From Candidatus Eremiobacteraceae bacterium (GTDB lineage: Bacteria > Vulcanimicrobiota > Vulcanimicrobiia > Eremiobacterales > Eremiobacteraceae): 64,000 nt of DNA. Within the stretch, counting starts at the first letter, position 1. Each line of letters starts with the position of its first letter. The notes beneath the pieces were generated by a model, which was given only the letters and a program-made list of their open reading frames with translations, was not told where the DNA came from and did not search any database. Both the position numbers and the translations under genes were made by a program. Shown here piece after piece: positions 51,248 to 59,884 of this stretch. The DNA is taken from positions 220,476-284,475 of the forward strand of contig DASTCX010000016.1 of assembly GCA_035710745.1 (NCBI GenBank). Reading direction: 5' to 3'.

Positions 51248-53035
51248 ATGCCGGGAATAGTCGTAGCTGCCGGACGGCGAGCCGCCGATGCGCTCGCCAC
51301 GATGACGAGAGACGGGTACACGCCGCAGTCGTTCGTGCCGGGCGGCGCGCCAGGCGGTCTCATCGCCGGCGCGGCGGCGTACGCGACATACCCGCTAACG
51401 GTCGTAAGAGCCGTCGGCTGCGCCGCTGTCCTCGAAGGCGCGGCGTACGGCGAACAGCCAGCGGATGTCGAGGCGATGCTCGCCGGACTCGCTCGCTCGT
51501 TCGCAGACGATTCCGGTGCGGCGCGCGCGCAGGCCGAGACCTGGGCGGCTAAGACCGACGGCGATTTCGTCCTGCTCGCCATCAAGGACGACGGGTCGTC
51601 CGCGCTCATCGTCAACGACCGGCTCGGCAGACTACCTTTATATATGGCCGCGCGCGACGGCAACGCCGCGATCGCGCGCGAGATCAAAGGCGTGCGCGCC
51701 GCTTGCGGCGTGGGAGACGTCGATCGTCACGCACTCGCGCAGCTGCTGCTCTTCACGTTCCCGCTCGGTTTTCGGACGCTTCACACCCATATCTCGCGCG
51801 TGCCCGAGGCGTCGTCGGCGATCATCGACCGCGACGGCGCCATCGACGTCCGGCAATACTACCGTTGGGATTTCGAGGCGCTCATCGGCGGCGGCGTAGC
51901 TCCCGATGCGCCGGAACTCGCGGAACGATTCGCCGACCGTACCGCGGCGATCGTCGACTGGGGCCGCGGGCGCAACTTCGTCCTCGGGTTGAGCGGCGGG
52001 CTCGACAGCAGGGCTGTCGCTGCCGCGTTGACGCGCGCGAGGACGCCGTACGCGTCGGTCACGTTCACTTCACGACGGAAGAAGGCCGCCGAAGAGACCG
52101 ATACGTCGAAACAGATCGCGAGCACGCTCGGGATCCCATGGGAAGCGATCGTCCTCGCGCCGCCGACTTGGGAAGACGAACGCGCCATGGCGGCGATGCG
52201 CGACGGCACGAGCAACGTCGCGCTTTCGTTCCTTGCGGAGTATTTCAGGCATCTCGAGCAGCGCTTCGGCCCCAGCGCGCTCCACTTCACCGGCGACGGC
52301 GGCGACCGCGCGTTGCCCGACCTGCTCGCCGAAGTCCCGATCGCCGACCGCGAGCGTTTCCTCGAGTACCGCCTGGGCAACGCGCTCTGGAGCGTCGCGG
52401 ATGCGGCGTCGCTTGTCTGCTTGTCGCGCGATGAGGTCGTCGATGCGATCCGATCGCACTTCGCGTCGTATCCAGAGCGCGATGCCTCGTATCACAACGC
52501 GCGCTTCATGATCTCCGATTGGGCGATGAACCGCCTGTTCTGCGGCGAAGACCGCAACCGGTCGTTCTTGTGGAATGCGACGCCGTTCTACGCGCAGTCG
52601 TTCTTCGAAGCAGCGATGCGCGCGCCGTTGCGGCGCAAACGTCACTACGCGCTTTACGCCGACGTCCTGCGCGCCCTCGACCCTCGCGTCGTCGGGATCG
52701 CGAAATCGAACTGGGGTCACGCCGTCGATTCGCCGCTCGTGAAGCTGACCGCGTGGCGCGACTCCATCGGCTCGCGCTTCGCGCTTGCCGCGAAGCGGGG
52801 GATGGGATCGCGAAGTGATGGCGCTCACGGGGACTACGGCACCGCCGCGCGCAATCCGGATTTCGCCGAACTCGCTCAGCGATTCGACGGTCCAGGTTTC
52901 GATCGTGAGCGGCTTGCGAGAATAGCCCGGCGGGGTCTAGACAAGTTGCAATATAACATCTTGGCTACGGCGCTGCTCTACATGAACGGCGCTTGGAGTC
53001 AGCCGCAGGACCTTTCGGCGGTGCGTCCCGTCTGA
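51248..53035 (+). CDS. Asparagine-synthase-like protein lacking the amidotransferase Cys
   Basis: 595 residues. The C-terminal synthetase domain has the PP-loop FVLGLSGGLDSRAVAAAL (about 243-260), TFTSRRKKAAEETDTSKQIA, and HFTGDGGDRALPD. The N-terminal glutaminase-like part begins MPGIVVA, where active AsnB begins with a catalytic Cys at position 2 (MCGI). The Cys is replaced by Pro, so ammonia release from glutamine is unlikely; the enzyme may use free ammonia or another amine donor, or adenylate a carboxylate. AsnB-like proteins occur in EPS/exosortase loci. It sits directly after toroid paralog A. Confidence 0.88.
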   Translation: MPGIVVAAGRRAADALATMTRDGYTPQSFVPGGAPGGLIAGAAAYATYPLTVVRAVGCAAVLEGAAYGEQPADVEAMLAGLARSFADDSGAARAQAETWAAKTDGDFVLLAIKDDGSSALIVNDRLGRLPLYMAARDGNAAIAREIKGVRAACGVGDVDRHALAQLLLFTFPLGFRTLHTHISRVPEASSAIIDRDGAIDVRQYYRWDFEALIGGGVAPDAPELAERFADRTAAIVDWGRGRNFVLGLSGGLDSRAVAAALTRARTPYASVTFTSRRKKAAEETDTSKQIASTLGIPWEAIVLAPPTWEDERAMAAMRDGTSNVALSFLAEYFRHLEQRFGPSALHFTGDGGDRALPDLLAEVPIADRERFLEYRLGNALWSVADAASLVCLSRDEVVDAIRSHFASYPERDASYHNARFMISDWAMNRLFCGEDRNRSFLWNATPFYAQSFFEAAMRAPLRRKRHYALYADVLRALDPRVVGIAKSNWGHAVDSPLVKLTAWRDSIGSRFALAAKRGMGSRSDGAHGDYGTAARNPDFAELAQRFDGPGFDRERLARIARRGLDKLQYNILATALLYMNGAWSQPQDLSAVRPV

Positions 53036-53127
53036 CGACGCGATAAACCGCTAATCGGGCCAAAATCGCAGTCACGCGAGGGTGGGTTGGCCGGTCGAAT
53101 TATGGGGACAGAACCCAAGTGGGGGTT

Positions 53128-53141
53128 GGGCCTTTAGGCCC
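53128..53141 (+). terminator. Short hairpin before the priming transferase gene
   Basis: GGGCCT and AGGCCC form a 6-bp stem with a 2-nt TT loop, followed by TTGATG. It could end the asparagine-synthase transcript. The weak TTGATG...TACCAT pair (18-nt spacer) after it could serve the WbaP-like gene. Confidence 0.35.
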
Positions 53142-53214
53142 TTGATGCGTCTGCGCACCGACGCCTACCATTGTGGCGTAGCTGCGACGACGATATGACG
53201 TAGATTCGTAGGAA

Positions 53215-54663
53215 ATGAGCTCTTTGTCCGCCACTGAGCACGCACTGCCACTGACGCTGAGCCGCGCGAAACCGCAGCCGGCGCCGATCCTCTATTCTCG
53301 GGGTTGGGCGGTCGCGCTCGTCGCCCTCGACATCGTCATGCTGTTCGCCGCTTCTGCGGCAGGTCTCGCGGTCGCCTATCGGACGTGGAGCCCGGCGGTC
53401 CTTTGGCCGCACTTCGCGCAGGCGTCCATAATCTTCGTGTGCATCTGGCTCGTCTTGTTCGAGCGCTTCGGCATGTACAAGCGCTCGTTCGCGCTGTCGG
53501 TCAAAGACGAGTTCTACTACACGGTCGCGGCGCTCATCTTAGGCGTCCTCCCGCAGCTCGCGCTCTACACGCTCGTGCCGGAGATCCCGATCTCGCGCCT
53601 CGGACTGCTCGCCTCCGCCGGATTCGCGATCGTCGCCGTCGGCGGCGCCCGCGCGCTCGCTCACGGGTTGCGCAACGCCGTGCGCGCTCACCGTCCGCGC
53701 CGGATCGCGATCGTCGGCGCCGGATCGCGCATCGGGCTCGTCGCCGAGTCGCTCAATATCATCGACGGCACCGAAGTGCTGCGCCTCGACGTCGCCGACA
53801 TAGACGCGACGGTCAAATCGATCAACCTCGGCGAAGACGCGCCGCTCGACGACATCGATTGGTTCAGAGCCGCCAAGGCTTGGGGCTGCGACACGCTGCT
53901 GCTCACCGAAGTGCTGCCGCCGCACGTCATGCCGCACATCCTCGAGGTCGCCGCGCAACGCCACATCAAGGTCGCGTTCGCGCCGCCTCGCGTCCAATGC
54001 CATGCGTACTCGCTGACGCTGACGACCGACGGCCATCAAGCGCTCATCGTGCCGTCGCAGCTGCGCGCGTGCACGCCCTCTGCGCGCTTGCTGAAGCGGC
54101 TCCTCGATCTCAGCCTCGCGGTGCCGGCCGCGATCGTCTTCCTTCCGATCATGGCGCTTGCGGCGCTCGCGATCTATCTCGAATCCGGTTCGCCGATCCT
54201 CTTCCGCCAGCAGCGCGTCGGACGCGGCGGCAAGGCGTTCGACATCCTGAAATTCCGGTCGATGAAGCCGGATGCCGAGTCGTCGACCGGCCCGGTGTGG
54301 GCGAGCGAACGCGACGATCGGACGACGAGAGTCGGCGCGTTCTTGCGCCGCACGAGCATCGACGAGCTGCCGCAGCTCTTCAACGTGATGTTCGGCCAGA
54401 TGTCCGTCGTCGGTCCGCGGCCGGAGCGACCCGTCTTCGTCAATGAATTCCGCCGGTTGCTGCCGCGGTACGACGAGCGCCACCTCGTGCGGCCCGGCAT
54501 CACCGGATGGTCGCAGGTGAACATGCGGCGCGTCCTCCAACCGACCGAGGCGGGCGAGAAGTTGAGCTACGATCTCTTCTACGTCGAGCACTGGTCGCTG
54601 TTCATGGACATGTCCGTCATCTTCAAAACGGCCGTCGAGTTCTTGTTCCACCGCGCGGCGTGA
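53215..54663 (+). CDS. Undecaprenyl-phosphate sugar phosphotransferase (WbaP/WcaJ-like)
   Basis: 482 residues. About four membrane helices and a Rossmann-like middle (RRIAIVGAGSRIGLVAE) are followed by a fifth helix and the Bac_transf catalytic domain from about 295. Landmarks: LYLESG-type IYLESGSPILFRQQRVGRGG, FDILKFRSMKPDAE, then GAFLRRTSIDELPQLFNVMF and MSVVGPRPERPVFV, ending with RPGITGWSQVNMRR. It loads the first sugar-1-phosphate onto the lipid carrier. It has the full-length PHPT (CoA-binding plus transferase) architecture. The next gene overlaps as GTGA. Confidence 0.94.
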   Translation: MSSLSATEHALPLTLSRAKPQPAPILYSRGWAVALVALDIVMLFAASAAGLAVAYRTWSPAVLWPHFAQASIIFVCIWLVLFERFGMYKRSFALSVKDEFYYTVAALILGVLPQLALYTLVPEIPISRLGLLASAGFAIVAVGGARALAHGLRNAVRAHRPRRIAIVGAGSRIGLVAESLNIIDGTEVLRLDVADIDATVKSINLGEDAPLDDIDWFRAAKAWGCDTLLLTEVLPPHVMPHILEVAAQRHIKVAFAPPRVQCHAYSLTLTTDGHQALIVPSQLRACTPSARLLKRLLDLSLAVPAAIVFLPIMALAALAIYLESGSPILFRQQRVGRGGKAFDILKFRSMKPDAESSTGPVWASERDDRTTRVGAFLRRTSIDELPQLFNVMFGQMSVVGPRPERPVFVNEFRRLLPRYDERHLVRPGITGWSQVNMRRVLQPTEAGEKLSYDLFYVEHWSLFMDMSVIFKTAVEFLFHRAA

Positions 54664-55574
54664 GCGCACCCGGGCGCCCGACGAGCGCGTTTTCAGTCGA
54701 CGTGGAGGACTACTTCCACGTCGAAGCGTTTTCAAAGGACGTACCGCGCGAAGCTTGGACGACGTACCCGTCGCGCGTCGTGCGCAACACGACGACGCTT
54801 CTCGATCTGCTCGACCGCTATAAAGTCCGCGGCACGTTCTTCGTCCTCGGCTGGGTGGCGCAGCGCGAACCCGGCCTCGTGCGCGAGATCCGAGATCGCG
54901 GTCACGAGCTCGGCTGCCACAGCATGCTGCACCGGCTCATCTATCGGCTGACCCCGCAGGAGTTCGAAGAAGACACGAAAGCGGCGAAGGACGTGATCGA
55001 ACAGGCGGCAGGCCGGGAGATCGCCGGTTATCGTGCGCCGACGTTCTCGATCACGCCGAAGTCGCTTTGGGCGCTCGACGTGCTCGCGCGCTGCGGCTTC
55101 CGATTCGACTCGAGCATCTACCCGATCACGCACGACAACTACGGAATGCCTGGCTCGCCGCGCGCGCCGTACGCCATCGCGGCGGACGCGGGCGCCGCCG
55201 GCAGCGCACGCGTCGCCGAATTCCCGATATCCGCGTTTCGCTTGCTCGGCCGCGACCTGCCGGTCGCCGGCGGCGGCTATCTGCGAATGCTGCCGTGGTG
55301 GTACAACCGAGCCGGCATCGACCGGATTCTCGACGAGCCGCGCCCCGCGATGGTGTACGTCCATCCGTGGGAGATCGATCCCGAGCAGCCGCGTATCAAG
55401 TCGCGGCTTCGCTCGCGACTTAGGCACTACACGAACCTCGGCGGCATGCAGGCTCGGCTCGAACGTTTGTTGGAACGATATGCGTTCGCGCCGGTCGGCG
55501 AGGTCCTCGCTAAGACGCCGCTAGCCGACTACAGGATCGATCGCGAGCGCGGTGCGCTCGTCGCCACCGCCTGA
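54660..55574 (+). CDS. Polysaccharide deacetylase (exosortase/EPS-locus type)
   Basis: 304 residues from a GTG overlapping the WbaP stop. NodB domain: FSVDVEDYFHVEAF carries the catalytic/metal Asp residues, RGHELGCHSMLHRLIYRL the metal His pair, and GYRAPTFSITPKS the Arg motif. The C-terminal part has YLRMLPWWYNRAGIDRI and VYVHPWEIDPEQPR (DUF3473-like). The SVDVEDYFHVEAF and HPWEID forms match polysaccharide deacetylases associated with XrtA loci. It would remove N-acetyl groups from the repeat unit, giving free amines that could be sulfated or left positive. Confidence 0.93.
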   Translation: MSAPGRPTSAFSVDVEDYFHVEAFSKDVPREAWTTYPSRVVRNTTTLLDLLDRYKVRGTFFVLGWVAQREPGLVREIRDRGHELGCHSMLHRLIYRLTPQEFEEDTKAAKDVIEQAAGREIAGYRAPTFSITPKSLWALDVLARCGFRFDSSIYPITHDNYGMPGSPRAPYAIAADAGAAGSARVAEFPISAFRLLGRDLPVAGGGYLRMLPWWYNRAGIDRILDEPRPAMVYVHPWEIDPEQPRIKSRLRSRLRHYTNLGGMQARLERLLERYAFAPVGEVLAKTPLADYRIDRERGALVATA

Positions 55575-55594
55575 ACGACACAGGACCCGCTTTG

Positions 55595-56818
55595 ATGATC
55601 GAAGGTGCCTCCGGCTCGCCGAGCCGAGCGCGCGGGCGCGCCGACCTGCCGCAGCGCGCGCTCGACGAACTCGCTCGCGACAAGCGCGGGCTGCCCGCGA
55701 CCGATCCGGGCTTGGACGCCGCGATCGATGCGTGCGCCGCTTGGCTGTGGCGTGCGCAGGAGAAGTCGTCGACGAACGACGGCGGCGTCGCCAAGAACTT
55801 CAGCCTCAAGCATGGCTGGGCATCGTCGTACCCGGAGACGACCGGCTACATCATCCCGTCGCTCATCGCGTACGGCGATCTCAGCGGCGACCCGTCATAC
55901 GCGCAGCACGCGAAGCGGATGCTCGATTGGCTCGTCTCGATCCAGTTCGAGAGCGGTGCGTTCCAAGCCGGACAAGTCGGAGCAAAACAGCTCAAACCGG
56001 TGACGTTCAACACCGGGCAGATCCTCATCGGGTTGGCGAGCGGCGTCGCACGCTTCGGCGATGCATATCGCGTGCCGATGCGTAAAGCCGCTGACTGGCT
56101 CGTCGCGACGCAAGCTCCCGATGGCTCGTGGCCGCACAACCAGTCGCCGATGGTGGCGCAAGCCGGCGCTAAGGCGTACGATACGCACGTCGCGTGGGGA
56201 TTGTTCGAGGCGGCGCGCGTCGAGCCGGAGCTGGGCTACGGCGAGGCGGGTTTGAGAAACGCTCGGTGGGCGCTCGGCGTACAGACGCCGAGCGGCTGGT
56301 TCGACAAGTGTTCGATCAAAAATCCGGCGACGCCGGCGACGCACACGCTCGGCTACGCATTGCGCGGACTGCTCGAGGCGCACGCGTACGAACCTGACGC
56401 CGCTATCCTCGCCGCGTCGCGCCTGTGTGCGGATGGTCTACTCGGCCAGCTGAGCCCCGACGGATTCTTGCCCGGGCGGCTCGACCGCAATTGGCGGCCT
56501 GCCGCGCGCTGGTCGTGCTTGACCGGCACGGTGCAGAACGCTACCAACTGGATGCTGTTGTGGCGCTTTACCGGCGAGTCGGTCTACCTCGAAGCGGCGT
56601 TTTCTGCGAACCGTTACGTCCGTCGGACGATGCTCATCGACGGCGATCCAGATATCGTCGGCGCGGTCAAAGGTTCATTCCCGATCGACGGCGCGTACGA
56701 CCCTTGGGAATACCCGAACTGGGCCGCAAAGTTCGCGCTCGACTCGTTCATGCTCGAGCGCGAGGTCCGCAGGGCATCGGTCACGCCTTTCACCCCCAAC
56801 CCGCGACCTCGGAGCTAA
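55595..56818 (+). CDS. Alpha-toroid protein of unknown function, paralog B
   Basis: 407 residues from the ATG at 55595, with CAGGA 9 nt upstream; a TTG at 55592 is also in frame. It resembles paralog A (50039) along its whole length, sharing NTGQILIGLA(T/S)GV, KAYDTHVAWGLFEAAR, GYGEAGLRNARWAL, GWF..CSIKNP, WSCLTG.(A/V)QNATNWMLLW and YDPW.YPNWA.KF..DS.MLE. The well-kept Cys, Asn, Trp and His positions suggest an enzyme. It follows the deacetylase gene by 20 nt, so a role in polysaccharide modification is the best guess. Confidence 0.82.
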   Translation: MIEGASGSPSRARGRADLPQRALDELARDKRGLPATDPGLDAAIDACAAWLWRAQEKSSTNDGGVAKNFSLKHGWASSYPETTGYIIPSLIAYGDLSGDPSYAQHAKRMLDWLVSIQFESGAFQAGQVGAKQLKPVTFNTGQILIGLASGVARFGDAYRVPMRKAADWLVATQAPDGSWPHNQSPMVAQAGAKAYDTHVAWGLFEAARVEPELGYGEAGLRNARWALGVQTPSGWFDKCSIKNPATPATHTLGYALRGLLEAHAYEPDAAILAASRLCADGLLGQLSPDGFLPGRLDRNWRPAARWSCLTGTVQNATNWMLLWRFTGESVYLEAAFSANRYVRRTMLIDGDPDIVGAVKGSFPIDGAYDPWEYPNWAAKFALDSFMLEREVRRASVTPFTPNPRPRS

Positions 56819-56842
56819 AGCCGGGGGGACCAAAGCCCTTTC

Positions 56843-56863
56843 ACCCGCGCGTCACACGCGGGT
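56843..56863 (+). terminator. Hairpin after toroid paralog B
   Basis: ACCCGCG and CGCGGGT form a 7-bp stem with a 7-nt loop. No long T-run follows, so it is a possible rather than certain terminator of the EPS block. Confidence 0.45.
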
Positions 56864-56921
56864 TATGATTGGCGCGGAACCGCAAACCGCACTCTCTCCG
56901 CATTTCCGGTAACGCCATCAT

Positions 56922-58820
56922 ATGATGAACTTCGCGATCACGCTCGTCCTCGCGACCGCTCTGACGGGTATCAGCTTCTCGAACGGGGCGGCGGCCCCGC
57001 ACTTGTTTTACGCCCGGCCCAGTATCGCGGCGAAGACGCCATCGCACCGCATCTCGATCGGCGTCCTCGACCAGACGTCGACTGCGGTCTACGTCCGTAA
57101 CGCCGCGCCGGGATCGCGCATCGACGTCTACGCCAACGGCACGTGGATCGGATCGGCGATCGCTCGCGGTCCGGTCACTCGCGTGCCGATCCGCCACACG
57201 CTTGCGCCGCGCGCGCGGGTGTGGGCGCAGATACGGACCCGCGCCTCGTCGATGACCGTCATCTCGAACGACGGGGTTCAGATCGACGAGCCGACATTCC
57301 ACTACGATTCGCTGCGCACGGGCTGGGATCCGTACGAATCGACGCTGACGACCGGCAACGTCAACCCGTCGACGTTCGGACAGCTCTGGTCGTTGCACGT
57401 CGACGGCAACGTCTACGCGCAACCGCTCTATCTCGCGAACCTCACGATGCCGGACACGACGATCCACAACGTGCTCTACGTCGCGACCTGCAACGACACG
57501 CTCTACGCGCTCGACGCCGACACAGGTGCGACGCTCTGGGTCGACACGTTCGCGAACCCGGCGCACGGCATCTTCGCGGTGCCGGCGACGAACGTGAGCA
57601 ATCACAACGTGTGGCCGACGATCGGCATCGTCGGTACGCCCGTCATCGACCGCGCTGCGAACGCGCTCTTCCTCGTCACCGATCTCAAGGTCGTCAGCGG
57701 GTCGACAGTGACGTTAGAGCACCAGCTCCACTCGATCGCGCTCGACACGGGCGTTGAAAACGCGAACAGCCCGGTGGTCATCTCGGGCGAAACCCCGATG
57801 TCGGGCGGCGGAGAGGCGACCTTCTCCTCGCGAGCGCAGCTGCAGCGACCCGGTCTGCTGCTCGACAACGGAATGGTGTACATCGCCTTCGGCTCGCATG
57901 GCGACAGTCAGCCCTCGATCTCCCGCGGCTGGGTCTTCGCGTACGACGAGGTCTCGCTCGCGCAGACCGCGCTTTACACGACCGAACCGGATCCCGCGTC
58001 CGAATATCTCGCGACGATCTGGATGGCCGGCTTCGGCATCGCGGCCGACCCGAACGGAAATCTCTACGCCTCGACCGGCAATGGTGCGTTCGACGGCAAC
58101 GTAGGCGGAGCGGATCTCGGCGACTCGGTGATCGAGTTGCGGCCCGACCTCACGCTTGCGAGCTGGTTCACGCCCGGTGCGATTCGTACCGAGCCTAAGA
58201 AGGATCTCGGCAGCGGCGGTGTCATGGTCATCCCGGATCAGCCTGGGACGACGATCCCGCGGCTTGCGGTCATGGCGGGAAAGACGAAGAACATCTATCT
58301 CATGAACCGTGACTCGCTCGGCGGGTACACGTCGTCGCTGCCCGACCACGTCACCCAAGTCGTGCGCGCCGGCGCGGGTACGGCGGACAAAGGCGTGCAC
58401 GGTGGTCCGGCATACTTCGCGGGCCCGAACGGTCAATACGTCATCTTCGCCGGCAACCAGGACTTCTTGAAAGAATTCGCGCTCGTCACGACCCCGAACC
58501 CGCATCTCGTGCTCGCAGCCGAGTCGACGAACATCTTCCCGGGCGAGGGAGGCTCGATGCCCGTCGTGTCCTCGAACGGCACGCTGGCCGGCACGGCGAT
58601 CATTTGGGCGACGACGCGGCCCGATGACATCACGCAGACACCTATAACACTCCGCGCATATGACGCTTCGAATCCGGCGGACATGCTCTTCGAAGCGCCG
58701 ATCGGCTTCTGGCAGAACGCGAAGGGGAACCCCTACCTGACGCCGGCGGTCGCCAACGGCAAGGTCTTCGTCGGCGGGGCCTCGAGCGTCATCGCCTTCG
58801 GGCTCACTGGGCTGAAATGA
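56922..58820 (+). CDS. Secreted PQQ-like beta-propeller repeat protein
   Basis: 632 residues. A signal peptide (FAITLVLATALTGISFSNGAAA) is followed by an Ig-like N-terminal part (about 40-115) and propeller blades. Typical blade motifs: LYVATCNDTLYALDADTGATLW, GWVFAYDEVSLAQTALY and NGKVFVGGASSVIAFGL. It resembles PQQ_2/PQQ_3-type WD-like blades rather than a true quinoprotein dehydrogenase. I see no Cys-Cys disulfide ring, no Asp catalytic block of methanol/alcohol dehydrogenases and no heme c motif. It lies just before pqqA, so a link with PQQ is tempting but unproven. Confidence 0.85.
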   Translation: MMNFAITLVLATALTGISFSNGAAAPHLFYARPSIAAKTPSHRISIGVLDQTSTAVYVRNAAPGSRIDVYANGTWIGSAIARGPVTRVPIRHTLAPRARVWAQIRTRASSMTVISNDGVQIDEPTFHYDSLRTGWDPYESTLTTGNVNPSTFGQLWSLHVDGNVYAQPLYLANLTMPDTTIHNVLYVATCNDTLYALDADTGATLWVDTFANPAHGIFAVPATNVSNHNVWPTIGIVGTPVIDRAANALFLVTDLKVVSGSTVTLEHQLHSIALDTGVENANSPVVISGETPMSGGGEATFSSRAQLQRPGLLLDNGMVYIAFGSHGDSQPSISRGWVFAYDEVSLAQTALYTTEPDPASEYLATIWMAGFGIAADPNGNLYASTGNGAFDGNVGGADLGDSVIELRPDLTLASWFTPGAIRTEPKKDLGSGGVMVIPDQPGTTIPRLAVMAGKTKNIYLMNRDSLGGYTSSLPDHVTQVVRAGAGTADKGVHGGPAYFAGPNGQYVIFAGNQDFLKEFALVTTPNPHLVLAAESTNIFPGEGGSMPVVSSNGTLAGTAIIWATTRPDDITQTPITLRAYDASNPADMLFEAPIGFWQNAKGNPYLTPAVANGKVFVGGASSVIAFGLTGLK

Positions 58821-58890
58821 CCAATTTTCGGGTCGTGCCGGGGGACCCGGAGCGCACCGACGAACTCCGCTGCTGCGAAAGGATAGCGCC

Positions 58891-58983
58891 ATGAAACTTC
58901 GTTGGGAACGACCGGATTTCGAGCACGTCACGCTCGGCGCGGAAGTCACCGCGTACATGGGGAGCACGAGACTCCCAGAGTGA
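58891..58983 (+). CDS. pqqA: PQQ precursor peptide PqqA
   Basis: 30 residues (MKLRWERPDFEHVTLGAEVT then AYMGSTRLPE). The precursor Glu and Tyr that are cross-linked to make PQQ are in the conserved E-x3-Y spacing (EVTAY, Glu18 and Tyr22). AAAGGA lies about 8 nt upstream of the ATG. The peptide is bound by PqqD and modified by the radical SAM enzyme PqqE. It is the first gene of a complete pqqABCDE operon. The usual W..P.F.E..LG.E pattern of PqqA is kept. Confidence 0.93.
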   Translation: MKLRWERPDFEHVTLGAEVTAYMGSTRLPE

Positions 58984-58987
58984 CCTG

Positions 58988-59884
58988 ATGCATCTGCACG
59001 TGCTGGGCTCCGCCGCGGGTGGCGGGGTCCCGCAGTGGAACTGCGGATGCAAGAATTGCACGGCAGCCCGAGCGCATCGGCTGCCGCAGCGCACTCAGGC
59101 TTCGCTGGCCGCATCGGCGGACGGCAAAGCGTGGGTGCTTTTCAATGTCACGACGGATATCCGCGCGCAGCTCGCGGCAGATCCGTCAATCGCGCCGCGA
59201 TCCGGGCGCGACACGCCGCTGTGCACGATCTTCCTCACCGACGCGAACGTCGACCACTGCGCGGGGGTGCTCGATTTCCGTCAGGCCGGTGAGCTTACGA
59301 TATACTCGACCCGGGCGGTCCGCGACACGCTTTTGCGCAACGAGATCTTCGCACCGTTCGCGCGCGCCCCGCGGGTGTGGCACGTCATCGACGACGACCC
59401 GGTCGATATCTGCGAGCTTCGCATCTCCGTCATCCCCGTCGACGGCCTGCTCCCGTCGTACGCGGGTGGCGCTCGGATGCCCGGAGCCGCCTGCGCCTTT
59501 GTGATCGAGGACCGGCGCGGTGCGCGGGTGCTCTACGCGCCGATCTTCGCATCGGTCAATGACAAGCTCGCGACCGCCGCGGCCTCATGTGATGCCGCGT
59601 TCTTCGATGGGTCGTTCTGGAGCGACCGCGAGATGATCGCGCTCGGGCTCGGCACGCGAACCGCGACGATGATGGGGCACCAACCCGTTTCCGGGTCGGG
59701 CGGCTCGCTCGCGGCGCTGCGCGCGTGTCCTTGTCCGCGTCGCTTCTACACGCATGTGAACAATACGAATCCGATGCTCGATCCCGCGAGCAGCGAGGCC
59801 AAGCAGCTCGAAGACGCGGGTTTCGAGATCGCCATGGACGGCGCGGTGATCGAGCTGCCGGGGAAGGTCCGCGCGCGTGCTTGA
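58988..59884 (+). CDS. pqqB: PQQ biosynthesis protein PqqB
   Basis: 298 residues, metallo-beta-lactamase fold. It starts MHLHVLGSAAGGGVPQWNCG with the Cys cluster CGCKNC that is typical of PqqB, followed by IFLTDANVDHCAG (metal motif form) and MMGHQPVSGSGGS. PqqB acts as an iron-dependent hydroxylase/oxygenase on the tyrosine part of the cross-linked peptide. It follows pqqA by 4 nt and overlaps pqqC by 8 nt. Confidence 0.96.
   Translation: MHLHVLGSAAGGGVPQWNCGCKNCTAARAHRLPQRTQASLAASADGKAWVLFNVTTDIRAQLAADPSIAPRSGRDTPLCTIFLTDANVDHCAGVLDFRQAGELTIYSTRAVRDTLLRNEIFAPFARAPRVWHVIDDDPVDICELRISVIPVDGLLPSYAGGARMPGAACAFVIEDRRGARVLYAPIFASVNDKLATAAASCDAAFFDGSFWSDREMIALGLGTRTATMMGHQPVSGSGGSLAALRACPCPRRFYTHVNNTNPMLDPASSEAKQLEDAGFEIAMDGAVIELPGKVRARA

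Noticed and set aside
56922..58820. Annotation of the propeller protein as a PQQ-dependent alcohol dehydrogenase
   Set aside because: Only repeat-type motifs are seen; no vicinal Cys pair, catalytic Asp block or heme motif.
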